A stretch of 64,000 bases of DNA from the NCBI RefSeq assembly GCF_029784155.1, contig NC_073692.1, positions 433,288,228 to 433,352,227 on the forward strand, written 5' to 3'. The notes beneath the pieces are model-generated. The model had not been told where the DNA came from and searched no databases. It saw nothing but the letters and a program-made list of their open reading frames with translations. A program made the position numbers and the translations under genes. Positions 41,755 through 54,601 of the stretch are shown one piece after another (the first letter of the stretch is position 1; each line of letters starts with the position of its first letter). This DNA comes from Uranotaenia lowii (Eukaryota > Arthropoda > Insecta > Diptera > Culicidae).

Positions 41755-44700
41755 ATGACAAAAATGACAAAAATGACAAAAATGACAAAAATGACAAAAA
41801 TGACAAAAATGACAAAAATGACAAAAATGACAAAAATGACAAAAATGACAAAAATGACAAAAATGACAAAAATGACAAAAATGACAAAAATGACAAAAAT
41901 GACAAAAATGACAAAAATGACAAAAATGACAAAAATGACAAAAATGACAAAAATGACAAAAATGACAAAAATGACAAAAATGACAAAAATGACAAAAATG
42001 ACAAAAATGACAAAAATGACAAAAATGACAAAAATGACAAAAATGACAAAAATGACAAAAATGACAAAAATGACAAAAATGACAAAAATGACAAAAATGA
42101 CAAAAATGACAAAAATGACAAAAATGACAAAAATGACAAAAATGACAAAAATGACAAAAATGACAAAAATGACAAAAATGACAAAAATGACAAAAATGAC
42201 AAAAATGACAAAAATGACAAAAATGACAAAAATGACAAAAATGACAAAAATGACAAAAATGACAAAAATGACAAAAATGACAAAAATGACAAAAATGACA
42301 AAAATGACAAAAATGACAAAAATTACAAAAATGACAAAAATGACAAAAATGACAAAAATGACAAAAATGACAAAAATGACAAAAATGACAAAAATGACAA
42401 AAATGACAAAAATGACAAAAATGACAAAAATGACAAAAATGACAAAAATGACAAAAATGACAAAAATGACAAAAATGACAAAAATGACAAAAATGACAAA
42501 AATGAGAAAAATGAGAAAAATGACAAAAATGACAAAAATGACAAAAATGACAAAAATGACAAAAATGACAAAAATGACAAAAATGACAAAAATGACAAAA
42601 ATGACAAAAATGACAAAAATGACAAAAATGACAAAAATGACAAAAATGACAAAAATGACAAAAATGACAAAAATGACAAAAATGACAAAAATGACAAAAA
42701 TGACAAAAATGACAAAAATGACAAAAATGACAAAAATGACAAAAATGACAAAAATGATAAAAATGACAAAAATGACAAAAATGACAAAAATGACAAAAAT
42801 GACAAAAATGACAAAAATGACAAAAATTACAAAAATTACAAAAATTACAAAAATGACAAAAATGACAAAAATGACAAAAATGACAAAAATGACAAAAATG
42901 ACAAAAATGACAAAAATGACAAAAATGACAAAAATGACAAAAATGACAAAAATGACAAAAATGACAAAAATGACAAAAATGACAAAAATGACAAAAATGA
43001 CAAAAATGACAAAAATGACAAAAATGACAAAAATGACAAAAATGACAAAAATGACAAAAATGACAAAAATGACAAAAATGACAAAAATGACAAAAATGAC
43101 AAAAATGACAAAAATGACAAAAATGACAAAAATGACAAAAATGACAAAAATGACAAAAATGACAAAAATGACAGAAATGACAAAAATGACAAAAATGACA
43201 AAAATGACAAAAATGACAAAAATGACAAAAATGACAAAAATGACAAAAATGACAAAAATGACAAAAATGACAAAAATGACAAAAATGACAAAAATGACAA
43301 AAATGACAAAAATGACAAAAATGACAAAAATGACAAAAATGACAAAAATGACAAAAATGACAAAAATGACAAAAATGACAAAAATGACAAAAATGACAAA
43401 AATGACAAAAATGACAAAAATAACAAAAATGACAAAAATGACAAAAATAACAAAAATGACAAAAATGACAAAAATGACAAAAATGACAAAAATGACAAAA
43501 ATGACAAAAATGACAAAAATGACAAAAATGACAAAAATGACAAAAATGACAAAAATGACAAAAATGACAAAAATGACAAAAATGACAAAAATGACAAAAA
43601 TGACAAAAATGACAAAAATGACAAAAATGACAAAAATGACAAAAATGACAAAAATGACAAAAATGACAAAAATGACAAAAATGACAAAAATGACAAAAAT
43701 GACAAAAATGACAAAAATGACAAAAATGACAAAAATGACAAAAATGACAAAAATGACAAAAATGACAAAAATGACAAAAATGACAAAAATGACAAAAATG
43801 ACAAAAATGACAAAAATGACAAAAATGACAAAAATGACAAAAATGACAAAAATGACAAAAATGACAAAAATGACAAAAATGACAAAAATGACAAAAATGA
43901 CAAAAATGACAAAAATGACAAAAATGACAAAAATGACAAAAATGACAAAAATGACAAAAATGACAAAAATGACAAATATGACAAAAATGACAAAAATGAC
44001 AAAAATGACAAAAATGACAAAAATGACAAAAATGACAAAAATGACAAAAATGACAAAAATGACAAAAATGACAAAAATGACAAAAATGACAAAAATGACA
44101 AAAATGACAAAAATGACAAAAATGGCAAAAATGACAAAAATGACAAAAATGACAAAAATGACAAAAATGACAAAAATGACAAAAATGACAAAAATGACAA
44201 AAATGACAAAAATGACAAAAATGACAAAAATGACAAAAATGACAAAAATGACAAAAATGACAAAAATGACAAAAATGACAAAAATGACAAAAATGACAAA
44301 AATGACAAAAATGACAAAAATGACAAAAATGACAAAAATGACAAAAATGAAAAAAATGACAAAAATGACAAAAATGACAAAAATGACAAAAATGACAAAA
44401 ATGACAAAAATGACAAAAATGACAAAAATGACAAAAATGACAAAAATGACAAAAATGACAAAAATGACAAAAATGACAAAAATGACAAAAATGACAAAAA
44501 TGACAAAAATGACAAAAATGACAAAAATGACAAAAATGACAAAAATGACAAAAATGACAAAAATGACAAAAATGACAAAAATGACAAAAATGACAAAAAT
44601 GACAAAAATGACAAAAATGACAAAAATGACAAAAATGACAAAAATGACAAAAATGACAAAAATGACAAAAATGACAAAAATGACAAAAATGACAAAAATG

Positions 44701-44950
44701 ACAAAAATGACAAAAATGACAAAAATGACAAAAATGACAAAAATGACAAAAATGACAAAAATGACAAAAATGACAAAAATGACAAAAATGACAAAAATGA
44801 CAAAAATGACAAAAATGACAAAAATGACAAAAATGACAAAAATGACAAAAATGACAAAAATGACAAAAATGACAAAAATGACAAAAATGACAAAAATGAC
44901 AAAAATGACAAAAATGATAAAAATGACAAAAATGACAAAAATGACAAAAA
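41755..44950 (+). repeat. 3.2-kb minisatellite, about 355 units of ATGACAAAA
   Basis: The 9-bp unit repeats without a phase break over 3196 bp. Only about 17 units differ, among them ATGAGAAAA twice near 42504-42520, ATTACAAAA once near 42322 and three times near 42825-42850, ATAACAAAA near 43420 and 43447, ATGATAAAA near 42757 and 44915, and single changes near 43173, 43975, 44123 and 44348. One frame reads Met-Thr-Lys repeats, another Asn-Asp-Lys, and three minus-strand frames are also open. These very long frames are a property of the unit length and not genes. Confidence 0.98.
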
Positions 44951-46299
44951 TATAACAAATACGTAGGATGACAAATTCTGTATTAAGACTTTTTAGATTC
45001 TGTTTAAGATGTAGGGTTTGTGAACCTACTTTGGACCTTGAACCTACTTTGGTCCTGAAATGCCTAAAATTGGAAATAATTCATTTCACTGGCATGGATC
45101 ACTCATTGGACACCCAGTGAAATGTTTTTGAGCATTTAGTAGCTGATTTACAGTCTTTTCCTCAGCATGTTTTTTCGGATTTTTTCTGCTTGTACTTTGA
45201 ATAACGGAAAACTGAAGTGTTGAAGGTGAATACTGTCTAGAAAACATATTTGAGGTACATTACGAGGTTCCAAAACTATATATTATGTGAAAATTGAGTT
45301 GTTGAGTTGTTGAGATTGTTGAGAAACAAGAGACGGTAGCAGTTTTAAGCGAGGAGTGTCAAATTGACACTCAAGGTCTGATTAGGGATTGTTTTTCCTG
45401 GGCTTTCAGGGTGCGTGCATAAAAAAGTAATGATGCAAAATTAAAGATTTTGAGAATTCGTTGTTTTGAGAAATTGTTTTACTTGGATGCAGCCGAAGAA
45501 AAGTATAAGCCGCCATACTTCCATTAGTGTCAATATGACACTCAAGAGCGAATTAGAGGGTTAATAAGATACAATGTGCCATTCAAATGAAATTCGTGAT
45601 CATCCAGACAAAGTTAAACATACATATAATTTAAACCCAATAGTTATGTCAAATTTTTTCACATTCTAATTCAGAAATTTGAAACCTGTTGAGTTTGCCT
45701 ATCACATAAATGTCAAATAGTGTTACACCAGAGGAAGAATGACCATGTCGGTTAAAATCCTCTCTAAATAATCAAATTAGAATTAGAATTAGTGTTACAC
45801 TGTTATTAATATTTTTCTATCGATGATCATAAAAGATGAACGCGTTGTCAATTTCGAGCAATTGGAATTTGTTATTTATGTCATATCATCTACATAGAAG
45901 TTCCACTGCTCCCCGAATGATTAGACTAATGATAAAAGAATATAAAAATTTTCACCGACTTTTGTTTCGAATTTTCAAACGCCTTGATGCATAGATAGAT
46001 ATACAGATAACTTTTTCTCAAATGGTAAGATTCAACAATGTAACAGGTACACAATGTCGAAACAATTTATTTATAATTTGCTAAATATATTTAAAACCAA
46101 TTAAACAATTCATTCATTTGAAATACTTAAATAAATAAGCCTTATCTTGATGTAACAATAATTTACATTCATATTCAAAAACATATGCCAATAGAAATTT
46201 CGCCGTACCTAATTAAAATAATTAAAGACAAGAACGAAACAAACACCCATTACCATATGAAGCACCACCCCAAATGAACAATCATCAATCATTAATACC
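44951..46299. other. Unassigned AT-rich span with one repeated palindrome
   Basis: No gene is supported. The only structure noticed is a pair of related palindromic segments at about 45356-45395 and 45527-45562, listed separately. Confidence 0.45.
45356..45562. repeat. Pair of direct repeats built on GTGTCAA-TTGACAC palindromes
   Basis: GTGTCAAATTGACACTCAAG then GTCTGATTAGG (from 45356) and GTGTCAATATGACACTCAAG then AGCGAATTAGAGG (from 45527) are about 170 bp apart. Each begins with a near-perfect 15-bp palindrome. They may be ends or subterminal sites of a small DNA element. Confidence 0.55.
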
Positions 46300-47267
46300 T
46301 AACACATCTGAGTGACCGACACAATTCTGGCGGCAAGCACGTGACTCTAGATGCTATCTTTTGTAGGCCACCGACCACTTTCTTATATTGGCGTCAGGTG
46401 AATGACCTCTTTCGGGGGCTTTTGTGCACTTATTTTGGCAAAGCAAAAGTTGGGCCTCTAGTTTCGGGTCGAGAAGGGGAAGACGAGGACTACTCGTATA
46501 GTTCGCGAAGTGGGATATAGGTAATTGTTTGACTTCGCGATTAGACTTGTTCGTATCGGGTAGTTCCGGTTACGAAGTCAAGCTAGATCAGCGGACGATT
46601 GAGACTCCAAGCTCACTTACGTCCGGTGATTAGTAGAGTCAGGTTCCTCTATTTTTCCTTTACTTAAATTCGACAGGTAACTAAAGTTCAGTGTGTGATT
46701 CCGAGACTAGGTTCCCTTATTTAAACAGCCTTCTTTGTCGCATTAGTCGGTGCCAGGTAAAACTGAAGGACAGCTTAGGGAAGTGCAGTGCTAAAAAAGT
46801 GGTGCATTTGGATATTAGCCACAGGTACGCACACCCACCACAGCTTCCACCCTAGAAGACGGACACCAGGCCCGTCGCGAACCACCGCGGGGTCCAGCAA
46901 CAGCAACTCCCGCCAGTTTCATCAACCTCACACCTAGTCACATTGAAACGCGGCACTACAGCCGCTAGCACCACAAGGGGCCGACAGCAGGCTGGTTGGC
47001 GGCTGATAGACGCACCAACATTCGTCGAACAATTCACCCTGCCAAACCATTACCAAATTTAACCAAGCTTCCAGCAGGCCACGCTACATAGCTGCGCGAA
47101 TGCTATGCGGTGACCGGCCGAACAAATAAGGTTCTAATCGCCCCTTCTTAGCTAACTGCATAGCCCTCGACCAGCAAACATCAGCCGGGAGAGCGATAGG
47201 CAGCCGCAAAGGAGCGACTGAACACGACGAGACAGACATCAAGTCCCGCCAACAACTAGCGGTCCGA
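46300..47267. other. GC-richer block, possible retroelement leader
   Basis: Composition shifts sharply from AT-rich flanks. A plus-strand frame around 46895-47060 reads TTAASTTRGRQQAGWRLIDA and continues to a stop, without recognisable domain. The stretch CGGTGCCAGGTAAAACTGAA near 46749 and the leader-like sequence before it resemble retroelement untranslated DNA, and a similarly composed block follows the reverse transcriptase at 49400-49830. The two blocks may be one older element interrupted by the non-LTR copy. No LTR pair or duplication was found to prove it. Confidence 0.3.
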
Positions 47268-49050
47268 CTTTTTTTTTTTTTATTTAAGTCTTTGACTGCC
47301 GTCATACAGACCGAGTATTAAAATTAACTTACGATTAAATTAAAGTTATGTTAATGCTAGGGAACGTCACGGATTGCACATTTAAACATTGATTTGGATA
47401 CATTGAAGTCAAACAAGTGTGACACATCGTTGAAGACTTGACAACATCGATTAAGCGGGTGGTTTTGTCCAAAAACTGTTCTGCTTCTAGGTAGCCAGAA
47501 GGTGGTTTGGTTGCGCAAACGGCGTGCTGGGGCGTGTAAACTCAAGCTTTGGAGCAATTGTGGACAGTCAACAGTGTTTGTCAGGATATCGTATACAAAC
47601 ATTCTTTGCAAATATGTTCTTCTTTGACTCAGAGTCGATATAGACAGAAGAGCGCATCTTTGTAAGTAAGGCGGTAGCCTTACGGGGTTTCGCCAGGGCA
47701 GTCGACGCAGAGCATAACGAAGAAATTTTTTCTGAACTCGTTCGATCCGTTCGATATGAACAGAGTGGTAGGGTGCCCAAACTGGTGCCGCATATTCCAA
47801 GACACTTCGCACTAAAGAGCAGAACACTGTCTTGAGAGCATATGGGTCCTCGAAGCTTAAAGTATTTCTTCGCAGGAATCCAAACATAGCGAAGGCTTTA
47901 GCTGTTGTTGTCGCGATATGCTGATTAAACGATAGCTTCTGATCAAAGGTTACTCCTAGATCCTTAATGGTGACAACTCTTTCAAGCGGAGTGCCATCAA
48001 AAGCGTATTCGAAGGCCATGGAGGTTCTGGTTCTAAAAAACTCATACACTTGCACTTATCGGCGTTTACTTCCATCCCATGTTTTCCACACCATGCGAGT
48101 AGTCTATTGATGTCTTCTTGAAGCGCAGCACAGTCCACTCTCGAGTCAATGATCCTGTAGATTTTCAAATCGTCTGCGAACAGTAGCTTTGGCGATTGAA
48201 TGAAAGTTGCAAGATCGTTAATGAAAATCACAAAGATAAGCGGTCCTAAGTGACTTCCCTGTGGAACACCAGACGGCATATCGAAACTAGTAGAATTAAT
48301 TCCACAAATATTTATAAATCCATGACGATGTAACAGGTAGGAATGCAACCATTTGATTGCCCATTCTGGGAATCCGTAGCGCTTAAGTTTCTCGATCACG
48401 ATCATATGCGGCACTTTATCAAAGGCTTTGGCCAAGTCGACATATATTGAGTCCACCTGCAGTTTTTTACCAATCGCTGTATGCAATTCACTGGCATAGC
48501 ACATCAAGTTGGTCAACGTAGATCTTTTCCGAATAAACCCGTGCTGGACCTCGGCAAGTAACGGTGTAGCTGCTGAATAGAGCCTTTCGTACATCAAAAC
48601 TTCGAGCACTTTTGAGAAACAGCAGAGTATTGAAATTATCCGGTAGTTCTCCACACGATGAGCATTTCCAGAATTATGAATTGGAGAAATTGAAGCAATT
48701 TTCCAACGGCTAGGAAAAACTCCTTCTGAGATGGATCGGTTGAAAATTAGACAAAGCGGTGTTGCAAGGGAAACAGCTATTCGCGAAACCAACGACGATG
48801 GAATTCCATCTGGACCTGGACCTTTCGATGGATCAAGTTTACTGAGAATGTTTAGCACCTCTTGCTCGGTAAATAGAGGCTGGGGTAGCCTGACGTCATA
48901 GTTCGACAGATTTCCAAAATAGGTATCAGCACAGTTAGGAGTTGACGAGCTATATACGCTGCTGAAAAATTCGGCAAACAAATCAGCTGATTCTCTGATA
49001 CTGCTCGAGGTCTTTTACCGTCTCTTTTAAGCCGGACAAACAAAGTGTTT
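47268..49050 (-). pseudogene. CR1/Jockey-like reverse transcriptase, 5' truncated, one frameshift
   Basis: On the minus strand an A run (T run at 47269-47281) marks the 3' end. The polymerase runs from ADLFAEFFSSVYSSSTPN (about 48985) through DPSKGPGPDGIPSSLV, VENYRIISILCCFSKVLEV, AEVQHGFIRKRSTLTNLM, IYVDLAKAFDKVPHMIV, SGVPQGSHLGPLIF and the active-site FADDLKIY. It then enters the C-terminal region with KDLGVTFDQKLSFNQH, RSVLEYAAPVWAPYH and RRLPWRNPVRLPPYL, ending VP-stop at 47357. A one-base change in the run near 48031-48040 shifts the frame between CKCMSF and RTRTSMAFEY; otherwise both halves are open. The N-terminal endonuclease is missing; the 5' edge lies near 49020-49050. Confidence 0.87.
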
Positions 49051-52000
49051 TTCGCACTTTCTGGCGGAAAAATTGCGTTTTTCGGACTGGCGAGCCGACA
49101 AAAGTAGCTTTTTCACCACCCACGCGGTGGAAAAACCGAAAAAGTAAATGAAAATCAAATGATTTTTCCAAGTAAAATCGCTAAGTAATTTGCCAAAAAC
49201 CAAGCGTCTCCACCAATATGCACTGCTAGGTAGAATTTCAAAGAGGGAAAATAGCTTAAGCCTAAAACAGTAGGATGTAAACACTACATGACACACATCA
49301 AAGACAATAAAACGAATTAAATTATTGGTTAATGGAATAGCGAATATTTGTGCAATGATCGACTGATTGGGATAACTGGAAAGGGAGTCACACGCTGTTC
49401 GTTGTTCGGGATTTATTTATGTTTCTTTACAGCGGAGATTGGCCGCGAATCCAATCGATTTCTGTCTCTTCTGATCCAGGTAAAAGGGTTTGATCTCGTC
49501 CGATGATTTCTCCCGGGTTTTGTCCCGACTTCGGGGCGGCTCTCAAGGGTCGAAGTACGGATCCCCTTTTTAGAGTCCCTTCCGCTTCTTTCCCATAATC
49601 GGGAATCAGAAGGAACTCGCGACCGAGTCTCGATGATCATCAGCTGGGCAAGATAAGAAAGGGTAGCTGGTCTACCAAACGTAAGTGGCGCTTAAGCCAC
49701 CTGCTTAAAACCGGAACCGTGTCGGGCCTCTCGTTATAACATATGTAAATTTAAATATGGTGCCAAATTCTGGAATAATCTACGCGGGCAACAAAGGGAA
49801 AGTCGGGTTCCACACTGGGTGACGAGCGGGACTTGTTTTGTCATCTAACTATTTATGTATAATGATAATTCATCCCCCCTTTCCTTGATTATTTCCGAGA
49901 ACATAAACAAATTAACACTTTCGAGGCACCCCTACTTGATTTTGGTTAAACTAGAAATTTTCTCAGTTCATGTTTATGGGCCAGTAATCAAAATGTATAC
50001 GATTGATTTTAAAATATTCAACCTAAAGATTTTTGCAACCATCCAAATGCAAGCAATTTGTGTGTTGACCTTAAAAAATTATCTGTGCAAAATGTTTGCT
50101 CAATCAGGTTTTATTTTGCCATACCTAAAAGCACTTAAAATTTTATTTACCTCTTCTCTTAAAATTTTTCAATTAAATTGAAAGTTCATTTCTGACACCA
50201 ATTAACTTAAGAATTCATTAAAAGTTTGGATTTGGCATTATAAATGTTGGTCAAATATCGTTTAACTGAAATTTTAAATATTTCAATATCAATGTCAAAA
50301 ACTACGGTGACCTATTATTTTCGGGAAATATGCTTGACTGTATAATTGAAAACAAATTATACTCGTTATGAAAAGAATAACAAACCCATTGATTTTGATT
50401 GATCGGTAGATTGAGATTGACATACCTTTGTGCTGTAGCTCGTATCATATAACGGTCTCCAATGGAAATATATGAAATATCTTCTGAATTTTGAAAATCA
50501 AATAAGTAGAGAAATCGTTTCCTGCACATAATACCTAGTTAGAGCTGAAACAGTGGATTTCACACCTTAGCTGTAACAAATTATGTTAAATTTTGAACGT
50601 CGTTGAGCGACCTTTTAGAGTTAACCGAGTGAGCTGAAATATTCTGGCATGTCAAGAAACAATTTCAGTCTTCGAGGTTTTGATTCTGGAACATACTAGT
50701 ACCACCCAAATGCCCATTTTTTAAAAAATGAATTAAATAAAAATTTTAAACAAAAATATCAACCACTTCATATAAGAGTTTTCTCATACCAATTTTGACA
50801 CCTCTAATGACAACTCTTTCGCTACACTCAACGTATGGAAACAGCAAATTACCTATGGCAGGCAGGACACACCTTCGCCACTTGGTCATCAATTAAAAAG
50901 ATTAGAATCAGTGTACGACATCCGTGTAGGTAGGTAAATCTCCATTAATGAATCGTGACACGCAATGTCGTTTTATTGCCCACCTTTTTCTGCTCCGATT
51001 TGGAATTCCACCCAAAGCGCCACCACCACTTGACGATTACGATTATGGTTCAATTATACTAATAGATCTGTTATGCCTGCTTTGATTTGGACCTTCCGGT
51101 TTGATAAAATAAACATATAATCCTTAACTTTGTGATAAGGTGGATGCTTCAATCTAGAACTGGAAGTAAAGTACATCGTGAGGTTATGGAAGATGGCCAA
51201 CCATGGTGTCTGACACCCTAGAAGTGAAGAAAATGAAAAACCAAAACCCAAAACCCTTCTAGCCATTCATTCGTGTATGAATGAGAATGGTTTTGTGATA
51301 TAGTTAGGTATCCTTCGATATCAGAAATGCCGTGGTGGACGATGACGGCGTAGAAAAACACGTGTACCTTTTCATCCGACATGGTTTTTGCGTGATGCCG
51401 TATAGTTTACCAACCGGGGGACGATGAAACGATTACCTTATAAAACGGCGAATGTCACCGTCTAAACAAGCGGCACTCGCGTTTATAAAAGAGACAGAAG
51501 TCCCACTTCAGGGCGGGCTCCCGGTGGAGTTTTCTTTCCAGACTGACTGAAGTCTACCACCGGATGGCAAAGTGAATGAAAGATGACACAACTGGCAAAA
51601 GCTCCTGTAATCCAGTTGAAACGACCGACGAACGACCGAACGACCACCTGTTGATTGGAAAAGCGGTTTGATAGTCAGTTTGTCTTTCCGGATTTTCTTC
51701 CACCTTCTCCTTCTCGGCGCTCGGCCTCCGCCACCCTGTGTCGCCGTATGATTTTCCGCATTCATCCTGATATTCAACGCTTGCTAGGATGATGATATTG
51801 GTGGCACCCACCGCGCCCCATTTGTATTGATTTTTTCTACTTAATCTGTGCAAACTCGCATGAAGTAGGTCGATTTTTCCTACACTGCAGTGCTGAAATG
51901 GGGATATAGATTAGAAATGCGAAAGATTTTATGACTATCATTTTTTCTGCTCACTACTTTGTGGTGGATCCCAAGGGATAATCCTGTTACGTAATTCATG

Positions 52001-53532
52001 AATTTTATGGTCGCCACTAAGCACCATGAAATATTTACCCCCATAAACACAAGTCGGATGCTCGTATTTGTGGAGTTGAATTTTTAATACTATTTGCTGA
52101 ACTGCTTTTCGTCACTCACTTTGGACGCCAGCTGTAGACGTGTGAAAAGCGGGAACGGAAGTCGGAAGTGGTTTTCCCACTGGCACTAAACATTGCTCAC
52201 GTGAGGCTATAAATTATTAATGAACTATTATGTTCTCACGTGTTGAGATGTTTCCCCGAGTGGAAGTGAAAAACTGCCCCCACATATCTTTTATAGCCTC
52301 GTAAGCGATAGGAAGTTTTCCTGTCTTTGTGGTGTTGTCAGCCTTTCACGAGGAAATTAAATTCTCTACTGATGAAAGGGCTTTACAAAAAGAGTTGCTT
52401 ATTAAGCACAAGCGTCTTATACTCTTGAGTAAACTTAAAAGTAAAGACCGTTTGTACGAGATAGTTTCAAAGTATCGATGAAATTTGAAGCCCTCCGGGG
52501 AGTAAATAGATAAACATGTTACGTTTGTGATGGAAAACGCGATGAATGTCCGGAAAATTAGCATCCAAAATCGGCCCCCACCACGTACAATAATCTGCAG
52601 CAGCCCCTCTTCCTCGACAACCCACCAGCACCCGAACAAGCACCAATCTATTCACGAGCTGGGTGAAACCCGAGCAGCCCTAGCACACTCTTCACCACAC
52701 TTCGCACTTAACGAGCCAGGCAGGGCAAGACGACGACGCCCCGCAACGACGACGACCGACGCTAACTTGTGTGGCGTGGACCCCCAAAGGCTGTACCACT
52801 TTACTACCACGTGGCATCCCCATAGATGATACCTACTTCATCGTCGTGGGGCATACACAAGAGTACGTACCTACACACGCCGGATCTACTTCAGTCAGTC
52901 GGTTCAGTATTAAAGTGTAACCGAGAAGCCGTTCGTTGCGTTCCGTTGTATGGGTTCGGTTAAGTGACAACGACAACGGAACCGGAAAGTTTTGGTTTTT
53001 TTCCACATACAATTCAGACCAGCAGCCCAAGTGCCGAGCGACCGACCGACGACAATGTCCTTCCTGCCTGCAACATGAGAGAGATAGAGAGCGAAACAGG
53101 GAAAACCACAAAAGACACCCTAGTGTCCCCCCGTGTAGCTGAGCGCTTCCGTTCAGTGGGAAAGAGCAAGAGATAATGCAGATATGATTTTTTCCATATT
53201 ACTTTCGTTGTATCTTTAATAATGTTTTAGGGATGCCTGAAACTTGGTATTACAATATTTTTGTCTACGAAATATGCAAAATATTTTGAATTTTAAAAAA
53301 CTTAAACGAGGTGCTGGTGGTTTGAATCTAGAGAATGATTATGGCATGTTCAATATGCAAACTCACGAGAGCTGTCCCGAACTTCTAAAAGGAGCTTTCA
53401 AAACGCCATTCACTCCAAGAATTAGCCTTTTTTTAATTAAACGCACTGCAAGCTTAAATTGCTTAGCAGCACAATTTTTTTTCATACTCATATTAGAATA
53501 AAAAATCTTATCATTAAAAATTTAAAAAAAAT
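49051..53532. other. 4.5-kb span with no supported coding gene
   Basis: From 49400 to 49830 there is a GC-richer block with AACCCGGGAGAAATC-type sequence that may belong with the block at 46.3-47.3 kb. From 49830 to 51000 it is AT-rich. Patches at about 51480-51850 and 52480-53180 are GC-richer, with short overlapping frames on both strands, low-complexity Pro/Thr/Arg content and no domain. They look like gene-proximal or 5' leader DNA rather than coding sequence. Confidence 0.4.
52885..53176 (+). promoter_or_regulatory. Candidate promoter and non-coding first exon
   Basis: ACTTCAGTCAGTCGGTTCAG near 52889 contains TCAGT/TCAGTC, the arthropod initiator consensus. It lies at the start of a GC-richer leader-like stretch that runs to about 53176. 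No TATA box at the expected distance and no unambiguous splice donor were fixed. If real, the downstream exons lie far away or outside the window. Confidence 0.25.
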
Positions 53533-54601
53533 AGAGATGTACCGAATAGTGGTATTCGGCGAAAGGCCGAATACCGCATATTGACCTTTTCAACTATTCG
53601 GCCGAATATTCTGTTGAGTTTTTAATCGAAAAACTTTTATTTCTACTGCCATTTCTAATAGAAATCTTTTATTTCTGCCATCTTAACGTCCCTCATGTTT
53701 TGAAGTCGATTATTTCTTACCAGATGTATCAGATCTTTTTTTAAGTAGAGGTCTCTTTAATTTTCAAAATGTTACCATCAGCTGAAAGGTCATCAGATGA
53801 CTTGTCGCGTCTAGAACGTTTATCACAAAAGAGATAGGATTCCAGTGAAATCCCAAAAAGAACGATGATCTTTAACCTTAAGCATACAATACTTTCTACG
53901 ACACGTACCCACACGGCCGGGTCTGAACGACTTTTTGAAAAACTTGTAGAAAAAACGGAAAAATTGAACAGAAACTATTCTCTTAATATGCTCTGAACAG
54001 GCATTATTCTCAAACATACGAGAGGTAAAAGATGTAAAAGTACTTGAAATTTCAAGTTTTCATCGATTTACAATGGTAGTGTACAGATCGTATCTTAAAA
54101 ATATTTTTTTTCTAAAAAATCGTTCAAAATTCAAAAAATTTCAAAGAGATATTTGTTTTTCTTCATTTCATTTAGCAGAAAAATCTGAATAAATCCGGGT
54201 AAAATCCGGAAAATTCAAAAAATATGTGGCCATCTCGGTCAGATTTAATTTTTCTCGAATTCTTTAATCGGTTTATAGCAAGTCTGGATATATCAAGTAA
54301 ATTTGGAATAAACGATAATCAAAGTATAAAGCTATCTACAGTGAAAAATTTACGGATACATCTAAAATGTTTAACTGAAACTATGAGTATTTGATGATTT
54401 TGAAGGTTTTTCAACATTACCTTTGGATATTTAATAAATTATCCAAAATCAGTTGAAAAATTTGAGAAATCTGTTTTTGTATAAATTTTAAATAATAAAT
54501 ATTCTGCCTATTTAGTCGAATAGCTCAACTATTCGGTGAGCCGAATATTCGGCTAATTGGTTTTTTGGCAGTATTCGGCCGACCGAATGTTTGGTACATC
54601 T
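53533..54601. mobile_element. 1.07-kb inverted-repeat element rich in CGAATATTCGGC motifs
   Basis: The left end AGAGATGTACCGAATAGTGG and the right end read on the other strand AAGATGTACCAAACATTCGG are inverted repeats. They are followed inwards by several CCGAATATTCGGC-type palindromes at each side (53554-53612 and 54519-54590). A/T-rich flanks hide any target duplication. The ends and subterminal palindromes resemble hAT-type non-autonomous elements seen in many insects. No transposase frame is present. Confidence 0.65.

Noticed and set aside
41755..44950. CRISPR array
   Set aside because: The repeat has no spacers and the host is a eukaryote.
41745..44966. Reading frames of more than 1000 codons over the large 9-bp array on both strands
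   Set aside because: They are tripeptide repeats forced by a 9-bp unit that lacks stops in five frames; no unique sequence is encoded.
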